From Xenophilus sp. E41 (GTDB lineage Bacteria; Pseudomonadota; Gammaproteobacteria; Burkholderiales; Burkholderiaceae_C), in contig NZ_QPIB01000012.1 of NCBI RefSeq assembly GCF_003671765.1, positions 238,758-302,757 on the forward strand: DNA of 64,000 nucleotides, given 5' to 3'. The position numbers and the translations under genes were made by a program. The notes below the pieces were generated by a model. The model was given only the letters and a program-made list of their open reading frames with translations, searched no databases and was not told the origin of the DNA. Below, piece by piece: positions 39,998 to 48,012 of the stretch (the first letter of the stretch is position 1; each line of letters opens with the position of its first letter).

Positions 39998-40972
39998 ATG
40001 AAGCTCGAACGCTGGCTCCTCGGGTGCGCACTCGCCGCACTCGCCGTCTTCCCGCTGCTGGCGCCTGCGATGGGGCTGGACTTCTACGTCAACTTCGTGC
40101 GGCGGGCGCTGATCTTTGCAATGGCCGCGGCCAGCCTGAACTTCATCCTCGGCTTCGGCGGCATGGCGGCGCTGGGCCACATGGGCTTCGTCGGGGTGGG
40201 CGCGTACACGCTCGTGGCCCTGGCCGACGCCGGCCACGACTCGGCCTGGCTCATGTGGCCCGCGGGCGCCGTCGCGGGCGGCCTCGTCGCCGCGGCGATC
40301 GGCAGCGTGGCGCTGCGAACGCGCGGCGTGTACTTCATCATGATCACGCTGGCCTTCGCGCAGATGCTGTACTTCGCGGCGGTGTCGCTGCGTGCCTACG
40401 GCGGCGACGATGGCTACAACCTCATGGCCCGCCCCGGCTTCGGCCTGGGGCTGGACAGCACGCACGAGCCGACCTTCTACTGGGTCGTGCTCGTGCTCTT
40501 CGCCGGCGTGATGGCCTTGCTCAACCGCGCGACGGTATCGCGCTTCGGCCATGCGCTGATGGGCATCCGCGACAACGAGGTGCGCATGCAGGCCATGGGC
40601 TACCCGGTGTTCCGGCTGCGGCTCGCGGCCTTCGCGCTGGCCGGCGCGGTGGCCGGGCTGGCGGGCGCGCTGCTGGTGTCGCACAACAGCTTCGTCAGTC
40701 CCTCGGTGATGCACTGGACGCAGTCGGCGACGCTGGTGGTGATGGTGATGATCGGCGGCGTCGGGCGGCGCTGGGGCGGACCGGTGGGCGCCGCGGTGTG
40801 GATCGGCCTGGAGGAATTCGCCAAGCAGCACACCGAGTACTGGCACCTGCCGCTGGGCGTGCTGCTGGTGGCCATCGTCTTCCTCGCGCCGCGCGGCATC
40901 GCGGGCGTGCTCGAGCGGCGCCGCCGTGCCGCGCCCGCCGCGGACGGACGGACCGTGGAGGCCACGCCATGA
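39998..40972 (+). CDS. livM: Liv-type ABC permease, LivM-like
   Basis: 324 residues, second permease. AAASLNFILGFGGMAALGHMGFVGVGAYT is the LivM hallmark; the contact loop is FGHALMGIRDNEVRMQAMGYPVFRLRL. A short basic C-terminus. Overlaps the livG-like start by ATGA. Confidence 0.92.
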   Translation: MKLERWLLGCALAALAVFPLLAPAMGLDFYVNFVRRALIFAMAAASLNFILGFGGMAALGHMGFVGVGAYTLVALADAGHDSAWLMWPAGAVAGGLVAAAIGSVALRTRGVYFIMITLAFAQMLYFAAVSLRAYGGDDGYNLMARPGFGLGLDSTHEPTFYWVVLVLFAGVMALLNRATVSRFGHALMGIRDNEVRMQAMGYPVFRLRLAAFALAGAVAGLAGALLVSHNSFVSPSVMHWTQSATLVVMVMIGGVGRRWGGPVGAAVWIGLEEFAKQHTEYWHLPLGVLLVAIVFLAPRGIAGVLERRRRAAPAADGRTVEATP

Positions 40973-41733
40973 GCAGCCTCTTCCAGGTCGACGGGCTGGT
41001 CAAGCGCTTCGGCGCGCTGGTGGCGACCGACCACGTGTCGCTGGCCGTGAACGCGGGCGAGGTGCATGCGCTGATCGGCCCCAACGGCGCGGGCAAGTCG
41101 ACGCTGGTCAACCTGATCTCGGGGCTGGTCCCGGCCGACGCGGGGCACATCGCGCTCGACGGCCTGAACCTCACGCCGTTGCCGATGCATGCGCGCGTGC
41201 GCGCCGGGCTGTCGCGCTGCTTCCAGATCACGAGCATCTTCCGCGAGGCGACTGTGATGGACAACCTGCTGCTGGCCGCGCAGGCACATGCCGGCAGCAG
41301 CCTGCGTTTGCTGCGCGACCGCCGGCACGAGCAGCCGCTGGCCGACACCGCGCGGGCGCTGGCCGAGCGCGTGGGCCTGGTGCACGAGCTCGACCGCATG
41401 GCCGGCACGCTGCCGCACGGCGCGCAGCGCAAGCTCGACGTGGCGCTCGCGCTGGCCGCGCGGCCGAAGCTGCTGCTGCTCGACGAGCCCATGGCCGGGA
41501 TGGGCCCGGAGGATTCCGAACGCATGACCGAACTGATCCACCGCCTGAAGGCCGACATGGCCATCCTCTTGATCGAGCACGACATGAAGGCCGTCTTCGC
41601 GCTGGCCGACCGCATCTCGGTGCTGGTCTACGGACGGGTGCTGGTGTCGGGCAGCGTTCAGGAGATCCGCGGCAACCCGCAGGTGCAGGCCGTGTACCTC
41701 GGCACCGAGGACACGATGGCGGAGGCCGCCTGA
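40969..41733 (+). CDS. livG: Liv-type ABC ATPase, LivG-like
   Basis: 254 residues. Walker A GPNGAGKST, Walker B LLLLDEPMAGMGPEDSE (the AGM...E pattern is typical of LivG), switch His in LIEHDM. The signature reads LPHGAQRKL rather than LSGGQ, a known variation in some LivG proteins but a deviation. Overlaps both neighbours, so one translational unit. Confidence 0.92.
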   Translation: MSSLFQVDGLVKRFGALVATDHVSLAVNAGEVHALIGPNGAGKSTLVNLISGLVPADAGHIALDGLNLTPLPMHARVRAGLSRCFQITSIFREATVMDNLLLAAQAHAGSSLRLLRDRRHEQPLADTARALAERVGLVHELDRMAGTLPHGAQRKLDVALALAARPKLLLLDEPMAGMGPEDSERMTELIHRLKADMAILLIEHDMKAVFALADRISVLVYGRVLVSGSVQEIRGNPQVQAVYLGTEDTMAEAA

Positions 41734-42452
41734 TGGCCGCGCCCGCACCGCTTCTCGAAGCGCGCCGGCTCGAAGCCGGCTACGGCGCCAGCCAGGTGCT
41801 GTTCGGCATCGACCTCGACATCCGCGCCGGCCAGGTGCTGACGCTCCTGGGCCGCAACGGCATGGGCAAGAGCACCACCATCAAGACGCTGATCGGCGCG
41901 CTCGCGCTGCGCGGCGGCAGCGTGCGCTTCGGCGGCACCGACCTGCGCGGCCTGCGGCCCGACGCGATCGCGCGGCTGGGCGTGGCCATCGTGCCCGAGG
42001 GGCGGCAGTGCTTTCCCAACCTCACCGTGCGCGAGCACCTGGTCGCTTTCGCCGACCAGCGCAACGGCCAGCGCGAGGGCTGGAACCTGGCGCGGCTGTA
42101 CGCGCTGTTCCCGCGCCTGAAGGAGCGCGAGAACAACCTGGGGCACCAGCTCTCGGGCGGCGAACAGCAGATGCTGGCCATCGCCCGCGCGCTGTCGACC
42201 AACCCGCGCCTGCTGATCCTCGACGAGGCCACCGAGGGCCTGGCGCCGGTGATCCGCGAGGAGATCTGGCGCTGCCTGCGCCGCCTCAAGGACGCGGGCC
42301 AGACCACGCTGGTGGTCGACAAATACATCGACCGCCTGCTCGGCCTGGCCGACCACCACCTGGTGCTGGAGCGCGGCCGCGTGGTGTGGCAGGGCGACTC
42401 TGCCGCGCTGGACGCCGACCGGTCGGTGTGGGCGCGCTACCTGGGCGTGTAA
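41733..42452 (+). CDS. livF: Liv-type ABC ATPase, LivF-like
   Basis: 239 residues. Walker A GRNGMGKST, signature LSGGEQQMLAIARAL, Walker B LLILDEATEGLAPV, all LivF-like. The switch position reads VVDKYIDRL, where an invariant His (usually VEQ...H region) is replaced, so catalysis may differ. Last gene of the dioxygenase/importer operon. Confidence 0.92.
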   Translation: MAAPAPLLEARRLEAGYGASQVLFGIDLDIRAGQVLTLLGRNGMGKSTTIKTLIGALALRGGSVRFGGTDLRGLRPDAIARLGVAIVPEGRQCFPNLTVREHLVAFADQRNGQREGWNLARLYALFPRLKERENNLGHQLSGGEQQMLAIARALSTNPRLLILDEATEGLAPVIREEIWRCLRRLKDAGQTTLVVDKYIDRLLGLADHHLVLERGRVVWQGDSAALDADRSVWARYLGV

Positions 42453-42485
42453 TTTCGACCTGCGCCCAGCGCGCAAGCAATCTCA

Positions 42486-42572
42486 GGGCACCCGCGGATC
42501 TGGCTCTGCCAGGCCGCTGGGTGCGCCCCCTTCGCGCAGCAGAAGGGGGAGCCGCGAAGCGGCATGGGGGTT
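42486..42572 (+). repeat. C5/G5-hairpin dispersed repeat, copy C
   Basis: GGGCACCCGCGGATCTGG, GCTCTGCCAGGCCGCTGG and GTG, then a hairpin CGCCCCCTT...AAGGGGG and GCGAAGCGGCATGGGGG. It fills the gap between the convergent livF and receptor genes, where the hairpin could act in transcript ends, though no T-run follows. Confidence 0.75.
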
Positions 42573-42578
42573 GAGTTC

Positions 42579-43817
42579 CTATGACGGGCGCTTCATGTCG
42601 GTGCAGGTGTTGGGCAGCATCGCCTCCTGCGCTGTGATCTTCCTGGCCGTGTAGACACCGACGCCGGTGTTCTCCAGGTCGTACTTCACGCCCTTGTCGC
42701 CCACCTTGGCGAAGGTCTGCACGAACAGGTCCTGCTGCAGCTGGTGGTCGTCGGGACGCATCCACACCTCGCCGATGTCGGTCTTGTAGCGCATGTTCTC
42801 CAGCTTGCGACCGACGTCGACGGCCTTGGTGGAGTTGGCCTGCTTCATGGCTTCGGCCAGCATGTCCAGCGCGTTCTTGGCGCGCAGCAGCAGGAAGTCG
42901 TTCTTGAACTTCTTCTTGTATTCGTTGGCGAAAGCCTCGGCGCCGTTGTTCTCGACGTTGGCATGCCATTCGGACAGGCTGAACACGGTGCCGATGCCGC
43001 TGTCCTGCAGCACGGTGGGCACGCCGATGGTGTTGGCGTACAGCGTGTAGATGTTGACCTTCAGGCCCGCTTCCTTGATGGCCTTGATGAGCAGCGTAAG
43101 GTCGTTGCCCCAGTTGCTGGTGAGCACCGTGTCGGCGCCCGAGGCCTTGATCTTGGCCGCGTAGGGCGCGAAGTCCTTGACCTTGCCCAGCGGCACCAGG
43201 TCGTCGCCCACCAGCTGCAGGTCGGCGCGCTTCTTCGGCAGCATCTCCTTGAAGGCCTTCTGCGCCTGGTAGCCGGCCACGTAGTCCTGGTGGACCTGGT
43301 GGACCTTCTTGATCTCCGGGCGCGCTGCGATCGCCGAGGTGATCGCGTTCATGCTCATGTCGATGTTCTGGATGAAGCGGAAGTGCCAGAAGGTGCACTT
43401 GGGCCCGGTCATGTCGGGGTCGAAGGCCGAGTAGTTCATCACCAGCATCGGCTCCTCGCCGCGCGCGACCATCTTCTGCACCGCGTCGACCAGCGCGGCC
43501 GTCACGTTCGAGCCGTTGCCCTGGAAGACGTAGCGCGCGCCCTTGTCGTAGGCGGCACGCAGCGCGCTGGCACTCTCGTTGGCGCTGGACTTGCCGTCGA
43601 AGGGCAGCACCTCGATCTTCTGGCCCAGTACGCCGCCCTTGGCGTTGATCTGCTCGGCGGCGAGCAGGAAGTGCTGCAGCTGCTGCTCGCCCACGTTGGC
43701 GAAGGACCCCGAGAGCGGGTCGATGTAGGCCACCTTGATCTGTGCCGCGGCCGGGATGGCCATGGCGAAGGCGAGCGTGGCGGCCACGAGGGCGCCGCGT
43801 CCTGCGCGCTGGAACAT
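42579..43817 (-). CDS. Liv-type ABC substrate-binding protein (second)
   Basis: 412-residue peripla_BP_6 receptor: signal peptide ending PAAAQIKVAYIDPLSGSFANVGEQQ. ATG at 43817 (MFQRAGRGALVAA) has GGAG about eight bases upstream; longer in-frame sequence is not coding-like. Convergent with the Liv operon, which already has its own receptor, so this one may give the same permease a second ligand range. CxF/Cys-containing segment PKCTFWHFRF is typical of this subgroup. Confidence 0.9.
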   Translation of the reverse strand: MFQRAGRGALVAATLAFAMAIPAAAQIKVAYIDPLSGSFANVGEQQLQHFLLAAEQINAKGGVLGQKIEVLPFDGKSSANESASALRAAYDKGARYVFQGNGSNVTAALVDAVQKMVARGEEPMLVMNYSAFDPDMTGPKCTFWHFRFIQNIDMSMNAITSAIAARPEIKKVHQVHQDYVAGYQAQKAFKEMLPKKRADLQLVGDDLVPLGKVKDFAPYAAKIKASGADTVLTSNWGNDLTLLIKAIKEAGLKVNIYTLYANTIGVPTVLQDSGIGTVFSLSEWHANVENNGAEAFANEYKKKFKNDFLLLRAKNALDMLAEAMKQANSTKAVDVGRKLENMRYKTDIGEVWMRPDDHQLQQDLFVQTFAKVGDKGVKYDLENTGVGVYTARKITAQEAMLPNTCTDMKRPS

Positions 43818-43983
43818 GTGTCGTCTCCTGGTGATTAGTTGTCGGTCGGCCCGCAATCGCCGCGGCCGCCGGCAGTACATCACCCGCGCGCAGGCGCGCG
43901 CCGTCATCTGCGTGACTGGAAGGGCGCGTGCGCCATTCATTCGGTGCATGGTCCCGCATTCGCCGCGCGGGGGCGGCGGGCCT

Positions 43984-44868
43984 TCAGCGCGCGCGATCGA
44001 CCACGCGCAGCATGCCTTCCTGCGCGGTGGAGGCGACCAGCCGGCCGTCGCGTGCGAACACGCTGCCGCGGCACAGGCCGCGCGCGCCGCCCGCGCTGGG
44101 CGAGTCGATGACGTAGAGCAGCCAGTCGTCGAAGCGGAAGTCGCGGTGGAACCACATGGCGTGGTCGAGGCTGGCGGCGCGCACGTCGCCGGCCAGGAAG
44201 CTCAGGCCGTGCGGCACCAGCGCGGCGCGCAGAAGGCCGTGGTCGGAGGCGTAGGCCAGCAGCGCACGGTGCACCGTCGGGTCGTCGGGCAGCGGGGCCA
44301 CGGCGCGCATCCAGATCGCGCTGCCGCCCTCGCGCGGCGCGGGCGCGAGCGGGTCGTCCTGTTCGACGCGGCGGTACTCGATGCCGTGCGGCGCGGTGGC
44401 CTTGATGCGCCAGCGCTCGGGCATGCGCGCGCCGATGGACAGGCGCTGCTCCAGCTCGCTGGGCAGCCCCTCGGGGCCGTCCACCGCCGGCATCGGCAGC
44501 TGGTGCTCGACGCCCCGGTCCACGGTCTGGAAGGAGGCCGCCATCTCGAAGATGATGCGGCCCTCCTGGCGCGCCAGCACATGGCGGGTCGTGAAGCTGC
44601 GGCCGTCGCGCACGCGGTCCACGCTGTAGTCGATGGGTGCGTGCTCGCCGGGCAGCAGGAAGTAGGCGTGCATCGAGTGCACCGGCCGCGTGGCCTCGAC
44701 CGTGAGGCTGGCCGCCATCAGCGCCTGGCCGAGCACCTGGCCGCCGAAGACGGCGGGCGTGCCGATGTCCTCGCTCCGTGCGCGGAAGCGGTCCTCGCCG
44801 ACGGGCTCCAGGCGCATGAGGGCGACGAGGTCGTCGACGAGGCAGGCGGTGGTCGGGGAGTCGGTCAT
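43984..44868 (-). CDS. tesB: Acyl-CoA thioesterase II
   Basis: 294 residues, double-hotdog TesB. It hydrolyses acyl-CoA to free acid and CoA. GQVLGQALMAASLTV is the family helix of the first hotdog, and SLDHAMWFHRDFRFDDWLLY, with the catalytic Asp, opens the last part. ATG at 44868 is preferred; the codon six bases before it is TTG. A perfect 9-bp-arm palindrome lies 13 bp upstream of the start (44881-44902), a likely operator. Confidence 0.93.
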   Translation of the reverse strand: MTDSPTTACLVDDLVALMRLEPVGEDRFRARSEDIGTPAVFGGQVLGQALMAASLTVEATRPVHSMHAYFLLPGEHAPIDYSVDRVRDGRSFTTRHVLARQEGRIIFEMAASFQTVDRGVEHQLPMPAVDGPEGLPSELEQRLSIGARMPERWRIKATAPHGIEYRRVEQDDPLAPAPREGGSAIWMRAVAPLPDDPTVHRALLAYASDHGLLRAALVPHGLSFLAGDVRAASLDHAMWFHRDFRFDDWLLYVIDSPSAGGARGLCRGSVFARDGRLVASTAQEGMLRVVDRAR

Positions 44869-44880
44869 CGGCAAGGGCGC

Positions 44881-44902
44881 GGTTCAGGGATAACCCTGAA
44901 CC
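44881..44902. promoter_or_regulatory. Perfect palindrome before tesB, candidate operator
   Basis: Arms GGTTCAGGG (44881-44889) and CCCTGAACC (44894-44902) with 4-nt centre ATAA. It lies in the tesB leader, where a bound repressor or the RNA hairpin would block expression. No adjacent regulator gene is present. Confidence 0.5.
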
Positions 44903-45029
44903 ATAGCAAAGCCCAGGCCCGGCGGCTGTCGCCCGCGATCACCGGCCTGTGCGCTTGGGACACAATTCCGCGGCCAAGGCCCCCGGGGCCGTGACGCTGC
45001 CGTTCCAACCCCCAACCGCTCCACGCGCC

Positions 45030-45950
45030 ATGACCACAGCTTCTTCCACGACCGCCCTCGCGCTGGCCGCCGCCGGTGCCATTCTCCTGGCCGGCTGCGC
45101 CTCCAAGTCCGGCGGCGCCGCCGCCGATGCCGGCGCACCCAAGGCCGCCGCGGCCGCGCCCAGCGCACCGCCGGCCCCGCCGCCGCCCCCGCCCCCGCCC
45201 GGCTATGCCGACATCGCGGCCGCCTTCGACGGCGGCAACCTCGCCAGCGCCCGCCAGGCACTGGTGGGCAAGAGCTTCCAGATCGACCTGCAACGCCCGG
45301 CCGCGCGCAACGCACCGGCCAGCAGCTGGGTCGCAAGCGAGGGCGATGCCGTGGGATTCCGCTGCCTCGTCACCGCGCCCAACTTCCGCGGCGGCCCGGT
45401 GACGGCCGAGGTGCGCGCCGTGCGCGTGGCCGGCAAGCAGAAGACGGTGGACCTGGCGCGTTGCGCCACCGCGGCCCCGCCCGCCGCGGCCGCTGCCCCT
45501 GCCGCCGCACCCGCAGCGGCAGCACCCGCCGCTGCCGCTGCCGCCGCCGGCGCGGGCACGGTCGGTGCCGGCAAGCCCGGCATGGATGCGCGCGGCAACG
45601 TGGTCGACTCGTCCAAGGTCGAGGCCGGCAGCGGCCGCACGGTGAAGGGCCTGAACGGCTACGACGGCGAGATCACCGGCAACCCCGGCCCGGGCAGCAA
45701 GTTCGGCCAACTGCAGATCGGCATGTCGGCCTTCCAAGTCACGAGCCAGATCGGCCCGCCGACCGACCAGGGCGCCTACATGACGGGCAAGGCCTGGATC
45801 CCCTTCTACTTCGGCGCCGACCGCCACCGCTTCGAGATGGTCTACAAGGGCCAGGGCCGCCTGATCTTCGCCGGCGGCAGCATGGGCGACTTCAGCAACG
45901 GCTACCTGATCTGGATCATCCACAACCCGAACGAGCCGGGCACGCGCTGA
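45030..45950 (+). CDS. Lipoprotein with BamE/OmlA-like C-terminal domain
   Basis: 306 residues. Lipobox LLAGC near residue 23, a Pro/Ala-rich spacer with eight consecutive prolines, a first folded part (about 60-145), a second Ala-rich linker and a C-terminal part starting LQIGMSAFQVTSQIGPPTD, which follows the GMs..qV...iG.PT pattern of BamE/SmpA/OmlA domains. Envelope-located; function unknown. ATG at 45030 is chosen because it gives a proper signal sequence. Confidence 0.75.
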   Translation: MTTASSTTALALAAAGAILLAGCASKSGGAAADAGAPKAAAAAPSAPPAPPPPPPPPGYADIAAAFDGGNLASARQALVGKSFQIDLQRPAARNAPASSWVASEGDAVGFRCLVTAPNFRGGPVTAEVRAVRVAGKQKTVDLARCATAAPPAAAAAPAAAPAAAAPAAAAAAAGAGTVGAGKPGMDARGNVVDSSKVEAGSGRTVKGLNGYDGEITGNPGPGSKFGQLQIGMSAFQVTSQIGPPTDQGAYMTGKAWIPFYFGADRHRFEMVYKGQGRLIFAGGSMGDFSNGYLIWIIHNPNEPGTR

Positions 45951-45954
45951 GCGC

Positions 45955-46374
45955 TCAAGCCGGCCCGGCGTGACAGCAGACGCACAGCTTGTTGCCGTCC
46001 GGGTCCCGCACGTAGGCGCCGTAGTAGTTCGCGTGGTAGTGCGGACGCGGCCCTGGCGGCCCGTCGCAGCGCCCACCCAGCGACAGCGCCAGGGCATGCA
46101 CCGCGTCGACGGTGCCGCGGTCGGGCGCGAGCAGCGCCACCATCTGGCCGTGGCCCGGCGTCGCGGGCTCGCCGTCGAAGGCCGTGCCCACCAGCAGCAG
46201 CGGCCGGTCGGCGTCGGCGGCCTGCCAGCCGCACCAGTGCTGCACCAGCGGCGGGCTCTCGCCGGCACGCTCGACGAAGCGCAGGCGATGGCCCAGCCGC
46301 GCCATCAGCGGTTCGTAGAAGGCAAAGGCGCGGTCGAAGTCGGTGACACCGATGAAGACATGGGACAGCAGCAT
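45955..46374 (-). CDS. VOC-family (glyoxalase-like) protein
   Basis: 139 residues, one vicinal-oxygen-chelate unit: LSHVFIGVTDFDRAFAFYEPLMARLG at the start and YYGAYVRDPDGNKLCVCCH at the end. Metal ligand candidates are His5 and residues in the last strand. The substrate is unknown; members include glyoxalases, thiol transferases and dioxygenases. Convergent with the BamE-like lipoprotein (stops 5 bp apart). Confidence 0.82.
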   Translation of the reverse strand: MLLSHVFIGVTDFDRAFAFYEPLMARLGHRLRFVERAGESPPLVQHWCGWQAADADRPLLLVGTAFDGEPATPGHGQMVALLAPDRGTVDAVHALALSLGGRCDGPPGPRPHYHANYYGAYVRDPDGNKLCVCCHAGPA

Positions 46375-46424
46375 GGGCCGAGCTTAGGGGCCCGCGCGGT
46401 CCCTGCCTAGGCGTGTAGGATCAA

Positions 46425-46490
46425 AAGTGCAATCGGCTGCAGCGCCCGCCGCACGGGCGCTGCAGCCGGAATCGTCACGTTCGTGACGAT
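46425..46490 (+). repeat. Structured intergenic repeat, copy 2 (best preserved)
   Basis: AAGTGCAAT (46425-46433), then a perfect 15-bp inverted repeat CGGCTGCAGCGCCCG (46434-46448) / CGGGCGCTGCAGCCG (46454-46468) with a 5-nt loop, then ATCGTCACG-TT-CGTGACGAT (46471-46490), a second palindrome with 9-bp arms. It lies between two minus-strand genes (FAD oxidoreductase and VOC protein). No T-run follows, so it is not a standard terminator. Confidence 0.8.
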
Positions 46491-46505
46491 CTCCCGCGGG
46501 GCGAT

Positions 46506-47852
46506 TCAGCGGTCCAGATCGGCGCCGTCAGCGCGCAGCTTCGCCTGCAGCGCTGGCACGTCGACGTCCGCAAAGGAGCCGCTGCCCAGCGTCGCCGCCG
46601 CCGTGCCGGCCGCCTGCCCCATCACGAAGCAGCCGCCGCTGGCGCGCGCCGCCGACTGGCCCTCGTGCGTCATCGACGCACAGCGCCCGGCCACCAGCAG
46701 GTTGTCGACCGCCTGGGGCACCAGCATGCGCCAGGGCAGGTGGTTGTAGGCGTTGTCGGCATCGCGCGTGAAGGCCCATTCGATGCGGCCGTCGGCATGC
46801 ATCTCCATCGGCCAGGCATTGAGGCCGATGACGTCGTCGAACTTCGCGCTCGACAGGATGTCCTCCCCGGCCAGCGCGTAGGCCCCTTCGATGCGGCGCG
46901 TCTCGCGGATGCCGACCTGCGGCGCGATTTCGACGATGGCCGATTGCGCGAAGCCCGGCACCTCGGCCTTCAGGAAGCGGAAGTATTCGGCGATCTGGCG
47001 CCGGCCCTCGAGCTCGCCCTCGCTCAGCTCGCGCGCATCGACGCCGTTCATCGCCTTGCCCTGCGCATTGCGGATCTGCGTGACGTTGGCGCGCCATTCG
47101 CGCGGATCGATGTTGGGCCGCAGGATCGCACCCTCGCGCGGGAACCTGTAGGTGCCCGGCTTCGCCGCCTCGACCTCGGCCATGCGTTCGTTGATGGCCT
47201 TGAACTCGCCCACCGACGCCAGCGCGGGCTGCGCGTCGACCTGGCCGATGCGGAACATGGTGGTGGGGAACAGGCCGCTGCCGTGCCCGTCGCCCACGGC
47301 GAAGGGCACGCCGGCGAAGGCGGCCACGTCGGCGTCGCCGCTGGCGTCGATCACGGCGTTGGCGCGGATCGCCTGGCGGCCGGACTTGGTCTCGACCACC
47401 AGGGCCTGCACGCGGCTGCCCTCCATCAGCACCGCCGCCGCCCAGGCGTGGAAGAGCAGCTCGACGCCCGCGGCCGCCATGAGCTGGTCGGCTGCGATCT
47501 TGTAGACCGAGGTGTCGTACGAGCGCACGCGGATGCGCCCGCCCATGCCGTCCTGCGGCTTGTTGAGGCCGCCCAGCGCGTCGATGCGCGCGAGCAGCTC
47601 GTCGGCCACGCCGTGCACCAGCTGCTGCATCTCGCCACCCCGCTTGCCGTACAGGCCCGCGAAGTTGGTGACGCCTCCCGCCGTGCCCATGCCGCCGAGA
47701 AAGCCGTAGCGCTCGACCAGCAGCGTGCGCGCGCCGTGCTTCGCCGCGCTGACCGCGGCCGCGATGCCGGCCGGGCCGCCACCGACCACGACGACGTCGT
47801 AGTCGCCGAACACCGGCAGCGACCGTGCCGGTTCTTGAAGGACAGAACTCAT
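46506..47852 (-). CDS. FAD-dependent oxidoreductase
   Basis: 448 residues of the FAD_oxidored group. Rossmann motif VVVVGGGPAGIAAAVSAAKHG near 20-40, a LLVERYGFLGGMGTAGGVTNF segment after it, and a C-terminal VAGRCASMTHEGQSAARASGGCFVMGQAAG FAD motif. The substrate is not clear; neighbours process aromatic or carboxylate compounds. Last gene of a minus-strand run (hydroxylase, two Bug receptors, this), with a dispersed repeat in the 160 bp before it. Confidence 0.85.
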   Translation of the reverse strand: MSSVLQEPARSLPVFGDYDVVVVGGGPAGIAAAVSAAKHGARTLLVERYGFLGGMGTAGGVTNFAGLYGKRGGEMQQLVHGVADELLARIDALGGLNKPQDGMGGRIRVRSYDTSVYKIAADQLMAAAGVELLFHAWAAAVLMEGSRVQALVVETKSGRQAIRANAVIDASGDADVAAFAGVPFAVGDGHGSGLFPTTMFRIGQVDAQPALASVGEFKAINERMAEVEAAKPGTYRFPREGAILRPNIDPREWRANVTQIRNAQGKAMNGVDARELSEGELEGRRQIAEYFRFLKAEVPGFAQSAIVEIAPQVGIRETRRIEGAYALAGEDILSSAKFDDVIGLNAWPMEMHADGRIEWAFTRDADNAYNHLPWRMLVPQAVDNLLVAGRCASMTHEGQSAARASGGCFVMGQAAGTAAATLGSGSFADVDVPALQAKLRADGADLDR

Positions 47853-47913
47853 GGAAACCTCAACGATGGGACAGCGGCGCCTTCATTGGCAAGCGAAGCG
47901 AAGCCGGTTCGGG

Positions 47914-48010
47914 GACACCCACGGAACCGGCTTTGCCGGGCCGTCGGGTGTGCCCCCCAGTGGGGGGTATCGGCTGCCACACGAAGTGAGGCAGCCAAAC
48001 GGGGGGCGTC
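47914..48010 (+). repeat. C5/G5-hairpin dispersed repeat, copy B
   Basis: GGACACCCACGGAACCGG, GCTTTGCCGGGCCGTCGG and GTG, hairpin GTGCCCCCCAGTGGGGGG, then CACACGAAGTGAGGCAGCC and GGGGGGCG. An extra 10-bp inverted repeat (AAGCCGGTTC 47901-47910 / GAACCGGCTT 47924-47933) overlaps its 5' end. It lies 3 bp from the Bug receptor stop. Confidence 0.75.
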
Positions 48011-48012
48011 GA

